DNA of 64,000 nucleotides from Laspinema olomoucense D3b. GTDB lineage: Bacteria; Cyanobacteriota; Cyanobacteriia; Cyanobacteriales; Laspinemataceae. Positions 56,343 to 64,000 of this stretch are shown one piece after another. The translations under genes and the position numbers were made by a program. The notes beneath the pieces are model-generated. The model searched no databases. It was not told where the DNA came from and saw only the letters and a program-made list of their open reading frames with translations. Position 1 is the first letter of the stretch. Each line of letters begins with the position of its first letter. The stretch is taken from assembly GCF_025370785.1 (NCBI RefSeq), contig NZ_JAMXFA010000005.1:156029-220028 (forward strand), written 5' to 3'.

Positions 56343-57965
56343 ATGACAAACGGACTGAATGGGCAAACCGGACACAAGAAAAAGCTAGAAACTCAGCTTT
56401 GGAATATTGCCGACTCGCTGCGGGGTAAGATGAATGCAGATGAGTTTCGGGATTACTGCTTAGGGTTCATTTTTTATAAATACCTGTCTGAGCGGCAGCA
56501 TCTCTATGCTAATGAAGTCTTAGCGGCGGATGCCATTGATTTCCTGGAAATTGATGAAGCTTCCGAAGAGGGGCAAGAATATTTAGAAGCGATTAAGGAA
56601 GAGTCGATCGCCTCGTTGGGTTATTTTCTCAAACCTTCGGAATTGTTTAGTTCATTGGCGGAACGGGCGTTAGGAACTCAGAAAGCCCATGAGGAAAATC
56701 TAGCCGATGAAGATTTTGAATCATCTAATTTTATCTTGGATGATCTGACTCAGGTGCTCCAAGGGATTGAACGTTCCACAATGGGGAAAGAAAGCGAAGA
56801 GGATTTTGATCACTTGTTTGAGGATCTGGATCTGACTTCGACCAAATTGGGGCGCACTCCGAAGGCAAAAAATGCCCTGATTGCTAAGATTTTGGTGCAT
56901 TTGGATAAAATCGATTTTCGCCTAGAGGATACAGAAAGTGATGTGCTAGGGGATGCCTATGAGTATTTGATTGGGCAGTTTGCCAGTGGTGCAGGGAAAA
57001 AGGCGGGGGAGTTTTACACGCCGCAGCAGGTTTCTAAAGTGTTAGCCAAAATTGTAACAACGGGAAAGCGGCGGCTGAAGTCAGTCTATGACCCTACCTG
57101 TGGATCGGGTTCGCTGTTGCTGCGGGTGGCGCGGGAGGTGGAGTCAGTTGGGGATTTTTACGGGCAGGAAATGAACCGCACAACTTACAACCTAGCTCGC
57201 ATGAACATGATTTTGCATGGGGTACATTATCGCAATTTTGATTTGCGCCAGGAGGATACCCTAGAACATCCGCAACATGAGGGAATGCGGTTTGAGGCGG
57301 TGGTGGCAAATCCGCCGTTTTCCGCGAAATGGAGCGCTAATAAGCTGTTTGAGTCCGATGATCGCTTTAGTCAGTATGGGGCATTGGCTCCTAGTTCTAA
57401 GGCTGATTTTGCCTTTGTGCAGCATATGCTCCATCATCTCGATGACAATGGCATAATGGCGGTAGTGTTGCCTCACGGGGTTTTGTTTCGCGGCGCGGCA
57501 GAGGGACGGATTCGTAAATATGTGATTAAAGAGCGCAATTGGTTGGATGCAGTGATTGGGTTGCCTGCTAATATTTTTTATGGCACGAGTATCCCCACTT
57601 GTGTGCTAGTGTTTAAAAAGTGTCGGGAACATCCTAATGATGTTTTGTTTATTGATGCCAGTGCCTATTTTGAAAAGGCAAAGAATCAGAATTATTTGCG
57701 GGATGAGGATGTTGAGAAGATTGTTCAGACCTATCGGGAGAGGGTGCAGGAAGAAAAGTATAGTTATTGCGCTCCGTTAACGGAAATTGAAGAGAATGAT
57801 TTTAATCTAAATATTCCCCGTTATGTGGATACATTTGAGGAGGAGGAAGAAATCGATTTAGATGCAGTGGCGCGGGAGATCCGAAAAATTGATCAGGAGA
57901 TGGTGGAGACGGACCGGCTGATTCGGGGGTTTTGCGAGGAGTTGGGGATTGAGTCGCCTTTTTAG
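56343..57965 (+). CDS. hsdM: Type I restriction-modification system, methyltransferase subunit
   Basis: The 540-residue protein has the HsdM N-terminal helical domain (about 10-170, LWNIADSLRGKMNADEFRDYCLGFIFYKYLS). An N6-adenine methyltransferase domain follows: SAM-binding motif I DPTCGSGSLLL (from Asp250) and catalytic motif IV NPPF (from Asn323). GEFYTPQQVSKVL is the conserved segment before motif I. It methylates adenine in the HsdS-specified site and is part of M2S and R2M2S complexes. GAGAGAGC precedes the ATG. The closest functional partners are hsdS (58921) and hsdR (61867). Confidence 0.96.
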   Translation: MTNGLNGQTGHKKKLETQLWNIADSLRGKMNADEFRDYCLGFIFYKYLSERQHLYANEVLAADAIDFLEIDEASEEGQEYLEAIKEESIASLGYFLKPSELFSSLAERALGTQKAHEENLADEDFESSNFILDDLTQVLQGIERSTMGKESEEDFDHLFEDLDLTSTKLGRTPKAKNALIAKILVHLDKIDFRLEDTESDVLGDAYEYLIGQFASGAGKKAGEFYTPQQVSKVLAKIVTTGKRRLKSVYDPTCGSGSLLLRVAREVESVGDFYGQEMNRTTYNLARMNMILHGVHYRNFDLRQEDTLEHPQHEGMRFEAVVANPPFSAKWSANKLFESDDRFSQYGALAPSSKADFAFVQHMLHHLDDNGIMAVVLPHGVLFRGAAEGRIRKYVIKERNWLDAVIGLPANIFYGTSIPTCVLVFKKCREHPNDVLFIDASAYFEKAKNQNYLRDEDVEKIVQTYRERVQEEKYSYCAPLTEIEENDFNLNIPRYVDTFEEEEEIDLDAVAREIRKIDQEMVETDRLIRGFCEELGIESPF

Positions 57966-57985
57966 GGAATGGAGGACTGTTTTCA

Positions 57986-58921
57986 ATGATAAAAACTCGA
58001 CTATACGGGAAATTTATTCAACAGATTAGGGGGTTAAGTCAACAGAAAGATTTATCAGTAACGGCTTTGATAACTCACTATTTAATCATGAATGATCGGC
58101 GGAAATTAGAACAAATAGATAAACTCAAAACTTGGTTGGATGGCTTTAGACCATTTGAACCCATCATGATTGCTGAACTCAAAAAACTTTATGATGTTCG
58201 ATTTACTTATAATTCTAATGCGATTGAAGGGAATACGTTAACCCAAAGTGAAACCGAGTTGGTGTTAACAAAGGGCATTACGGTGGGGGGAAAAACTCTC
58301 GACGAACATTTAGAAGTGATTGGACATAAGGAGGCGATCGACTATATTGAAGGTTTAGCTCAAAAAGATACGGAAATTAATCAATGGGAAATTAAACAAA
58401 TTCATAATTTAATTCTCAGAAAAATCAACCCGGATGAAGCGGGGAGTTATCGGAATCTGGATGTGATGGCGGCAGGGACAAATTATCGTTATCCTCCCCA
58501 TTATTTCCTTTCTCAATTAATGGCGGATTTTGTGACCTGGCTCAATTCTGATGCGGCTTTAGCACTCCATCCGGTAGAATATGCAACAATGGCTCATTAT
58601 CGCTTTGTTTCGATTCATCCGTTTCGGGATGGAAATGGGAGAACAGCTAGATTATTAATGAATCTGCTATTAATTCGGGCGGGGTATCCTATTGTTGTGA
58701 TTGATAATCAAATTCGGAATGATTATATTAATGCATTAGCCTACGGGCAACAAAACCAAGATGATTTAGTTCAGCTTTTTGATTTGGTTTGTGATGCGGC
58801 CATTCGTTCACTGGTGGAAGTTTTAAGTTTATTGGTGACGGCAACCAGTAGTATAGAAAAGGGGCAGGGATTTTATCAGGAATTTACAGATTTTATTGAT
58901 AATAATTTTAGGAATAGGTAA
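57986..58921 (+). CDS. Fic-domain AMPylase-like protein with inhibitory motif
   Basis: The 311 residues carry the active-site loop HPFRDGNGRTAR (His211) and, before it, the inhibitory helix motif SNAIEGN (Ser77-Gly82; S/TxxxEG/N), so the enzyme is autoinhibited (class II). A C-terminal winged-helix-like tail is short here. Fic proteins usually transfer AMP to a target hydroxyl. The gene lies between hsdM and hsdS; the stop overlaps the hsdS start (TAATG), so it is translationally coupled to hsdS. Fic genes inside hsd operons recur in bacteria; the role in the RM system is not established. Confidence 0.93.
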   Translation: MIKTRLYGKFIQQIRGLSQQKDLSVTALITHYLIMNDRRKLEQIDKLKTWLDGFRPFEPIMIAELKKLYDVRFTYNSNAIEGNTLTQSETELVLTKGITVGGKTLDEHLEVIGHKEAIDYIEGLAQKDTEINQWEIKQIHNLILRKINPDEAGSYRNLDVMAAGTNYRYPPHYFLSQLMADFVTWLNSDAALALHPVEYATMAHYRFVSIHPFRDGNGRTARLLMNLLLIRAGYPIVVIDNQIRNDYINALAYGQQNQDDLVQLFDLVCDAAIRSLVEVLSLLVTATSSIEKGQGFYQEFTDFIDNNFRNR

Positions 58922-60150
58922 TGAGTAAGAAGTTAAAGAAAAATGTGCCTGTGTTGCGGTTTCCTGAGTTTGAGGGAGCTTGGGAAACGAAGAATATTAG
59001 TGACATTTGTACAAGAATAAGTGATGGCATTCATAGCACTCCTGAATATAGCCAACAGGGAGAATTTTATTTCATTAATGGCAATAATTTGATTAACAGC
59101 AAAATCGAGATTTCTGAAAATACTAAGCGAGTTGATTACTCGGAGTCTTTAAAATATGCAAGTGATTTAAATTCACAAACAATTTTAATCTCTATCAATG
59201 GGACGATTGGAAATCTGGCTTTTTATGAAAATGAAAAAGTTATTTTAGGTAAAAGTGCTTGCTATCTTAACTTAAAACCAGAAAAGAATAAGATTTTTAT
59301 ATTTTATTTACTGCAAACTTCAACCACAAGGAATCACTTCAATAGAGAGCTAACAGGGTCAACCATTAAAAATTTATCGTTAACCACAATCAAAAATACA
59401 GAAGTATATCTTCCTCTAATCGCCGAACAAGAGAAGATAGCGAGTTTTTTGGGAGCAGTGGATACGCGCCTCAACCAACTCCGCCGCAAACGGGAACACC
59501 TGCAAACCTACAAACGCGGCGTAATGCAAAAACTTTTCTCCCAACAAATCTGCTTCACCCAACCCGACGGCTCTCCTTTCCCTGATTGGGAAAAGAAAAA
59601 GTTAGGGAATATTTCAGAGAAACCTCAATACGGATTAGCTGCATCAGCCATAAAGTTTGATGGTAAACATAAATACATCAGAATTACAGATATTGACGAC
59701 AATACTCATGGCTTTACTCCCAACCCTCTAACTTCCCCTGATTCCGGCATTAGTCCAGATTATCAATTGCAAGATAATGATCTCGTTTTAGCAAGAACTG
59801 GAGCAACTGTCGGAAAATCTTATTTGTACAAAAAAGAAGACGGTGAAATATATTTTGCGGGCTACCTCATTAGATTTAGAATTACCAAAGCTCATGCTAA
59901 TTTCGTGTATTATTTGACTTTAACGGACAAATATTATAAATGGGTAATTATGAATTCAATGCGTTCCGGTCAGCCTGGAATTAATGCAGAAGAATACTCC
60001 AATTTCTCCTTTTTTCTCCCCTGTAAAAAGGAACAAGAAAAAATAGCCAACTTCCTAACCATCATCGATCGCAAAATCGAAATCCTCTCTTGCCAAATCG
60101 ACCAAACCGAACAATTCAAAAAAGGCTTACTACAAAAATTGTTTGTCTAA
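58921..60150 (+). CDS. hsdS: Type I restriction-modification system, specificity subunit
   Basis: The 409-residue HsdS has two target-recognition domains (about 10-160 and 215-370), each followed by a conserved helical spacer: EQEKIASFLGAVDTRLNQLRRKREHLQTYKRGVMQKLF and EQEKIANFLTIIDRKIEILSC...FKKGLLQKLF. The repeats give the two half-site recognitions of a bipartite sequence. Each TRD begins with a W-E (or D-W-E) motif: FEGAWETK and PDWEKKK. The C-terminal end (QTEQFKKGLLQKLFV) is duplicated at 61113-61159. Confidence 0.96.
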   Translation: MSKKLKKNVPVLRFPEFEGAWETKNISDICTRISDGIHSTPEYSQQGEFYFINGNNLINSKIEISENTKRVDYSESLKYASDLNSQTILISINGTIGNLAFYENEKVILGKSACYLNLKPEKNKIFIFYLLQTSTTRNHFNRELTGSTIKNLSLTTIKNTEVYLPLIAEQEKIASFLGAVDTRLNQLRRKREHLQTYKRGVMQKLFSQQICFTQPDGSPFPDWEKKKLGNISEKPQYGLAASAIKFDGKHKYIRITDIDDNTHGFTPNPLTSPDSGISPDYQLQDNDLVLARTGATVGKSYLYKKEDGEIYFAGYLIRFRITKAHANFVYYLTLTDKYYKWVIMNSMRSGQPGINAEEYSNFSFFLPCKKEQEKIANFLTIIDRKIEILSCQIDQTEQFKKGLLQKLFV

Positions 60151-60202
60151 ATTGTTAAAATTAAAACAAGCACCCTAAACCACACTGACCCCATCCCGAA
60201 CT

Positions 60203-60787
60203 ATGATTGCAGCAAAAGATAACGTTCCACCGTTTACCCCAGAAGAATACTTTGCTTGGGAAGAACAGCAGCTAGAAAAACATGAACTGATTAACGGTCA
60301 AGTCTATGCTAGGAGTGGCGGCAGCGTAAACCATAGCCGCCTTGCCGTCAGACTCACAACCCTATTCGCCAACCATTTAGAGGGAAGTGGATGCGAAACA
60401 GGTAACTCAGACTTGAGAGTTAAAATTGCTGAAACCAATAATTATATCTATCCAGATATCAGCGTCACTTGCGACGATCGCGACAAAACTGCCAGCCAAT
60501 ACATTACCTATCCCTGCCTAATCGTCGAAGTCTTATCCAAAAGTACAGAAGCCTACGACAGAGGCAGAAAATTCCGAATGTACCGCCAAAACCCAGCCTT
60601 AATCGATTATTTGTTGGTTAGTTCCACCAGCATCGAAATGGATTTGTATCATAAAAATGAGGCAGGCATTTGGTTAATTATCAACTATCAAGCAGGGGAT
60701 ACGGTAGAACTGAAAAGCCTCAATTTCAGCTTTCCGATTGAACAGGTTTATCGCGGTTTGGATTTAACTTTAGAAACCACAATCTAA
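60203..60787 (+). CDS. Uma2 family restriction endonuclease-like protein
   Basis: In the 194-residue Uma2/DUF820 protein, HELINGQVYARSGGSVNHSRL is the N-terminal core, with catalytic Asp in YPDISVTCDD and the Glu-Val pair in CLIVEVLSKSTEAYDRGRKF, so the PD-(D/E)XK site looks intact. It sits between the two hsdS tail copies and was probably inserted there. Confidence 0.92.
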   Translation: MIAAKDNVPPFTPEEYFAWEEQQLEKHELINGQVYARSGGSVNHSRLAVRLTTLFANHLEGSGCETGNSDLRVKIAETNNYIYPDISVTCDDRDKTASQYITYPCLIVEVLSKSTEAYDRGRKFRMYRQNPALIDYLLVSSTSIEMDLYHKNEAGIWLIINYQAGDTVELKSLNFSFPIEQVYRGLDLTLETTI

Positions 60788-60791
60788 AACC

Positions 60792-61103
60792 CTGATTTTC
60801 AACGATTTAACCCCAACCCTAAGAGAACAAATTAAAGCGATCGCCGCCAAACATGGAGCCTTTAATGTGCGAGTTTTTGGTTCTGTCGCCAGAGACGAAG
60901 CCGACCAAAATAGCGACCTTGATCTAATCGTAGACTATGACCTTGACAAAATTAGCCCTTGGTTTCCCGTCCGTCTCATCCATGATTGAGAAAACCTGCT
61001 CGGTGTCAAGGTTGATGTCGTCACCGCCAACGGACTCAAAGACAGAATCCGCGATCAAGTCTTACAGGAGTCACTCACATTAAACGCCTCCGCGACAAAA
61101 TGA
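60792..61103 (+). pseudogene. MNT-type nucleotidyltransferase, broken by a nonsense codon
   Basis: The reading frame gives LTPTLREQIKAIAAKHGAFN, then VRVFGSVARDEADQNSDLDLIVDY, which holds the nucleotidyltransferase motif GSxAR-x(9)-SDxDL of MntA-like antitoxins. A TGA at 60987-60989 (after RLIHD) interrupts the frame, which resumes as ENLLGVKVDVVTANGLKDRIRDQVL. No ATG start is visible. The last codons (RLRDKM-like, 61083-61103) resemble an hsdR segment, so the 3-prime end may be chimeric. Confidence 0.8.
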
Positions 61104-61160
61104 AACTCAACCAAACCGAACAATTCAAAAAAGGCTTACTGCAAAAACTGTTTGTTTGAG
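61083..61160 (+). repeat. Mosaic of hsdR- and hsdS-derived fragments
   Basis: 61083-61108 resembles 62075-62100 in hsdR (CGCCTCC-G-GACAAAATG with few changes). 61113-61159 repeats 60103-60150, the hsdS end (CAAACCGAACAATTCAAAAA and on), with four base changes. It is a scar of recombination or duplication within the locus. Confidence 0.85.
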
Positions 61161-61198
61161 GGTTTATAATAAAAGTAGGTTTACCCAAGGCGAAAAAA

Positions 61199-61441
61199 AT
61201 GCTCACCCTAGAAATGGTCATTCAAAAAATTCAGCAGTTTTCCCCAGATCAACTCGCAAAAATTGTGGAGTATATTGAATTTATCGAATTTAAAACGAAT
61301 CAAGTAGTTTCTCCATCAATCGACATCAAGCCACAAAACAAATCCTTTGTAGAATCAGCCCAAGAATTTGTAGGCTGTTTAGATAGTGACCTAGAAGACC
61401 TCTCCCACAATCCCCAATACCTAGAAGGCTTTGGAGAATAA
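61199..61441 (+). CDS. Putative antitoxin of a PIN toxin pair
   Basis: The 80-residue acidic protein starts MLTLEMVIQKIQQFSPDQL, continues with a helix (IVEYIEFIEFK) and ends in an acidic tail (DSDLEDLSHNPQYLEGFGE). The helix-rich beginning and toxin-binding-type tail resemble DUF2281-like antitoxins. The stop overlaps the next ATG (TAATG at 61439-61443), as in toxin-antitoxin operons. Confidence 0.75.
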   Translation: MLTLEMVIQKIQQFSPDQLAKIVEYIEFIEFKTNQVVSPSIDIKPQNKSFVESAQEFVGCLDSDLEDLSHNPQYLEGFGE

Positions 61442-61863
61442 TGAACAGCCCTGTTATCTTAGATACCGGAGTTTTAATCGCTTTCCTAATGCCTAGGGAT
61501 AAATTCCATCCTTGGGCAGTCTCCCCACTTTCCTAAATCATAGTTCCTGTGATCACCTGTGAACCCGTCATCACCGAATCCTGTTTCCTTGCCCAAAGGA
61601 TTCACAACGGACAGGAAACAATTCTAAAACTGATTCAGCAAGGTCATATCATTCTCCCTTTCATCCTCAGCGAAAACATTGAAGCCATAGAAAACCTGAT
61701 GCAACGCTATAGTTCCGTGCCCCTGTCTCTGGCTGATGCTTGTTTAGTTAGAATGAGCGAAGTGTATGAAAATAGCCAAATCCTGACTTTGGATAGTGAT
61801 TTTACGATTTATCGAAAGCAGCGCAATCAACTCATTCCTGTCATCATGCCTAACGAGAATTAA
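61441..61863 (+). pseudogene. PIN-domain toxin, interrupted by a nonsense codon
   Basis: ATG at 61441: NSPVILDTGVLIAFLMPRDKFHPWAV with the first PIN Asp in LDTG. A TAA at 61534-61536 stops the frame after 31 codons. The same frame continues VPVITCEPVITESCFLAQRI and LADACLVRMSE and LTLDSDFTIYRK, carrying the remaining PIN acidic residues. One nucleotide change would restore a protein of about 140 residues. A GTG restart at 61549 would lack the first active-site Asp. Confidence 0.85.
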
Positions 61864-61866
61864 ACT

Positions 61867-64000
61867 ATGACCCAATCTGAAGCCGAACTCGAACAAAACC
61901 TAATTGAACGCCTTGCCAGACTAGGTTACGAACCTGTCACGATCCGCAATGCTGCTGAACTGACTGCCAACCTCAAAACCCAACTCGAAAAACATAATAA
62001 CATCACCCTCAGCGACCAAGAATTTAAAAGCATCCTCAACCATCTCGACAAAGGCAATGTTTTCGATCGCGCCAAACGCCTCCGTGACAAAATGGAACTC
62101 AGACGCGACGACGGCACTACTTTTTATCTAGAATTTATAAACATAGAACACTGGTGTCAAAATCAATACCAACTCACCAACCAAATCACGAACCAAGGCA
62201 GTTACAAAAACCGCTATGACGTAACCTTATTAATCAACGGCTTGCCCCTAGTTCAAATTGAGCTCAAACGCCGGGGACTCGAACTTAAAGAAGCATTTAA
62301 CCAAATCAACCGCTACCAACGCCACTCTTACAGCGCAGATCATGGACTGTTTCAATATGTCCAAATATTCGTCATCTCCAACGGGGTAAATACTCGCTAC
62401 TACGCCAACAACCGGAAACAAGAGTATAAACAAACCTTCTATTGGGCAGACGAAGACAATAACCTACTCACCAACCTGGACGACTTTGCCGATCGCTTCT
62501 TGGAAAAATGCCACCTTTCCAAAATGATTTGTCAATACATCGTCCTGCACGAATCTAATAAAGTGCTGATGGTGCTACGTCCCTACCAATATTATGCCGT
62601 TGAAACCCTTATTGAGCGGGTCAAAAACACTAATAAAAACGGCTATATCTGGCACACCACGGGGTCAGGCAAGACCCTCACCAGCTTCAAAGCTGCCCAA
62701 ATTCTCACCAAACTTCCTACGGTTCATAAAGTCCTGTTTGTGGTCGATCGCGCGGATCTCGACTTTCAAACCAGTAAAGAATTTAACTACTTTAGCCCCG
62801 ATTGCGTTGACACCACGGACAACACCCAACAACTCGTTACACAAATGTCGGGGAATAGTCCCCTGATCGTCACTACGATCCAAAAACTCAACCGGGCGAT
62901 CAGTTCCTCACGCCATGAAGCGGATATGCTTCCCCTACGAGATAAACGGATTATCTTTATCTTTGACGAGTGCCACCGCTCCCAATTTGGGGAAACCCAC
63001 CGCAAAATCACGCGATTTTTCCAAAATGCGCAACTGTTTGGCTTTACCGGCACTCCGATTTTTGCCGAAAAAAATGTCTATGTGAAAGATGGCTTAAAAC
63101 TATCGACTGCCTCTTTATTTACAGAATGCTTGCACCGATATGTGATTACCAATGCGATCGCCGATGAAAATGTCCTTAAATTTTCCGTCGAATATTGGGG
63201 CAAGCTAAAACGCAAAGACGGCACTATAATTCCTGAGCCAAAGGGCGATCGAGAGTTTTTTGAAAACCCCGATCGCATTTCTATGATTGTAGATTGGATT
63301 ATTGAAAACCATCACCGAAAAACCCACCGCAAAAAGTTCTCCGCTATGTTCTGCGTCAGCAGTGTAAACACCCTGATTACCTATTACGAGGCATTTAAAG
63401 CCAAAAAACAACAGGGATTACACGATCTGCGCGTTGTCACCATCTTTACTCCCCTTGACAACGAAGACGATGACGAAGCCAACGGACTGATTGGTGAACC
63501 GGATTTTAATATTGCCACAGATCCCAGTCGCCGCCACCATAGCCGGGATAAGCTGAATGAATTTATCGCAGACTATAACCAGATGTATAAAACCCAACAT
63601 TCTGCGAAAGATAGTCAGGCATTCTACGCTTATTATAAAGATATTTCTAAACGGATGAAAGACCGCGATCGCGAAGATGCCCAAGACGCAGACTGGGCCG
63701 ATATTCTATTAGTGGTCAATATGTTTCTCACTGGGTTTGATGTTAAAAAAATTAATACCCTTTACGTTGACAAAAATCTCAAGTATCACGGACTAATTCA
63801 AGCCTATTCCCGCACCAATCGCATCTTAGGCGAACTTAAATCCCAGGGAAATATCGTTTGCTTCCGCAACCTCAAGGAGAATACCGATGATGCAGTTGCG
63901 CTTTTTTCTGATGAAAACGCCAAGGAAGAAATTTTTATTCAACCCTATGAGTATCATGTGGAAAAATTTAACGAAGGGGTTAAAACCCTGAAGGCGATCG
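61867..64000 (+). CDS. hsdR: Type I restriction-modification system, restriction subunit (partial)
   Basis: ATG at 61867; the frame is open to the window edge (711 codons here). Residues 1-200 hold the N-terminal nuclease with YDVTLLINGLPLVQIELKRRG (D and E-x-K of the RecB-type site). A superfamily-2 translocase follows: Walker A HTTGSGKTLTSF (about residues 263-271), DECH Walker B at 367-370 in FIFDECHRSQFG, motif III FGFTGTPI and motif VI region AYSRTNRILGE. It cuts DNA at a distance after ATP-driven translocation. The C-terminus lies outside the window. Confidence 0.95.
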   Translation, partial: MTQSEAELEQNLIERLARLGYEPVTIRNAAELTANLKTQLEKHNNITLSDQEFKSILNHLDKGNVFDRAKRLRDKMELRRDDGTTFYLEFINIEHWCQNQYQLTNQITNQGSYKNRYDVTLLINGLPLVQIELKRRGLELKEAFNQINRYQRHSYSADHGLFQYVQIFVISNGVNTRYYANNRKQEYKQTFYWADEDNNLLTNLDDFADRFLEKCHLSKMICQYIVLHESNKVLMVLRPYQYYAVETLIERVKNTNKNGYIWHTTGSGKTLTSFKAAQILTKLPTVHKVLFVVDRADLDFQTSKEFNYFSPDCVDTTDNTQQLVTQMSGNSPLIVTTIQKLNRAISSSRHEADMLPLRDKRIIFIFDECHRSQFGETHRKITRFFQNAQLFGFTGTPIFAEKNVYVKDGLKLSTASLFTECLHRYVITNAIADENVLKFSVEYWGKLKRKDGTIIPEPKGDREFFENPDRISMIVDWIIENHHRKTHRKKFSAMFCVSSVNTLITYYEAFKAKKQQGLHDLRVVTIFTPLDNEDDDEANGLIGEPDFNIATDPSRRHHSRDKLNEFIADYNQMYKTQHSAKDSQAFYAYYKDISKRMKDRDREDAQDADWADILLVVNMFLTGFDVKKINTLYVDKNLKYHGLIQAYSRTNRILGELKSQGNIVCFRNLKENTDDAVALFSDENAKEEIFIQPYEYHVEKFNEGVKTLKAI

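Overview
The window is cyanobacterial chromosome, probably from a large-genome filamentous (Oscillatoriales-type) species; this is inference. The HIP1 octamer GCGATCGC recurs throughout. There is a petL-like cytochrome b6f subunit gene, multi-PAS histidine kinases, a haemagglutinin-CHAT protease fusion, Uma2 genes, and many short palindromic repeats.

Layout. 1-9.1 kb: an RTX calcium-binding protein (cut by the left edge), a 1644-residue FHA-CHAT protein, an aldo/keto reductase and small membrane proteins. 9.6-27.9 kb: signalling genes (three histidine kinases, a receiver-cyclase, a single-domain receiver) interspersed with nurA-like, xseB, DUF2103 and clpS genes, a tRNA-Gln and a purine/pyrimidine minisatellite. 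28.3-34.8 kb: an osmoprotectant ABC operon, an MFS transporter, petL divergent from aroB, a TerB-like protein and an RHH regulator. 35.2-38.5 kb: an HNH endonuclease, a complete IS630 element with terminal inverted repeats, and a GST.

38.7-46.3 kb is the most remarkable region. A consensus promoter and a boxA-like leader precede an array of 29 tRNA or tRNA-like genes covering 19 amino acids (no Cys). Several are abnormal: three Leu-anticodon tRNAs lack the long variable arm, an initiator-like tRNA lacks the three G-C pairs, an Ile tRNA has a non-canonical T-loop, and an Arg tRNA has a reduced D-arm. Inside the array lies a ~234-nt RNA closed by an 11-bp stem. It carries a sarcin-ricin-loop mimic and a 56-nt, gap-free mimic of the 23S GTPase-associated centre, in the reverse of their order in 23S rRNA. 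The array continues into a tandem-GNAT gene. A second promoter and structured leader follow, then a 66-residue protein, five tandem Y-RNA-like units (tRNA mimics held in a covarying terminal stem), a Ro60/TROVE-vWA gene and a small HNH gene. I read the locus as a candidate translational-stress or RNA-damage island combining backup or decoy tRNAs, a decoy of the ribosomal factor-binding site, and Ro60-Y RNA surveillance. The functional part is inference.

46.4-55.8 kb: hypothetical membrane and secreted proteins, a glycoside phosphorylase fused to beta-phosphoglucomutase, an M14-like zinc hydrolase and a Uma2 protein. 56.3 kb to the right edge: a type I restriction-modification island (hsdM, fic, hsdS, hsdR) interrupted by a Uma2 gene, a broken MNT nucleotidyltransferase and a broken antitoxin/PIN pair. 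A duplicated hsdS 3-prime end marks a rearrangement there.
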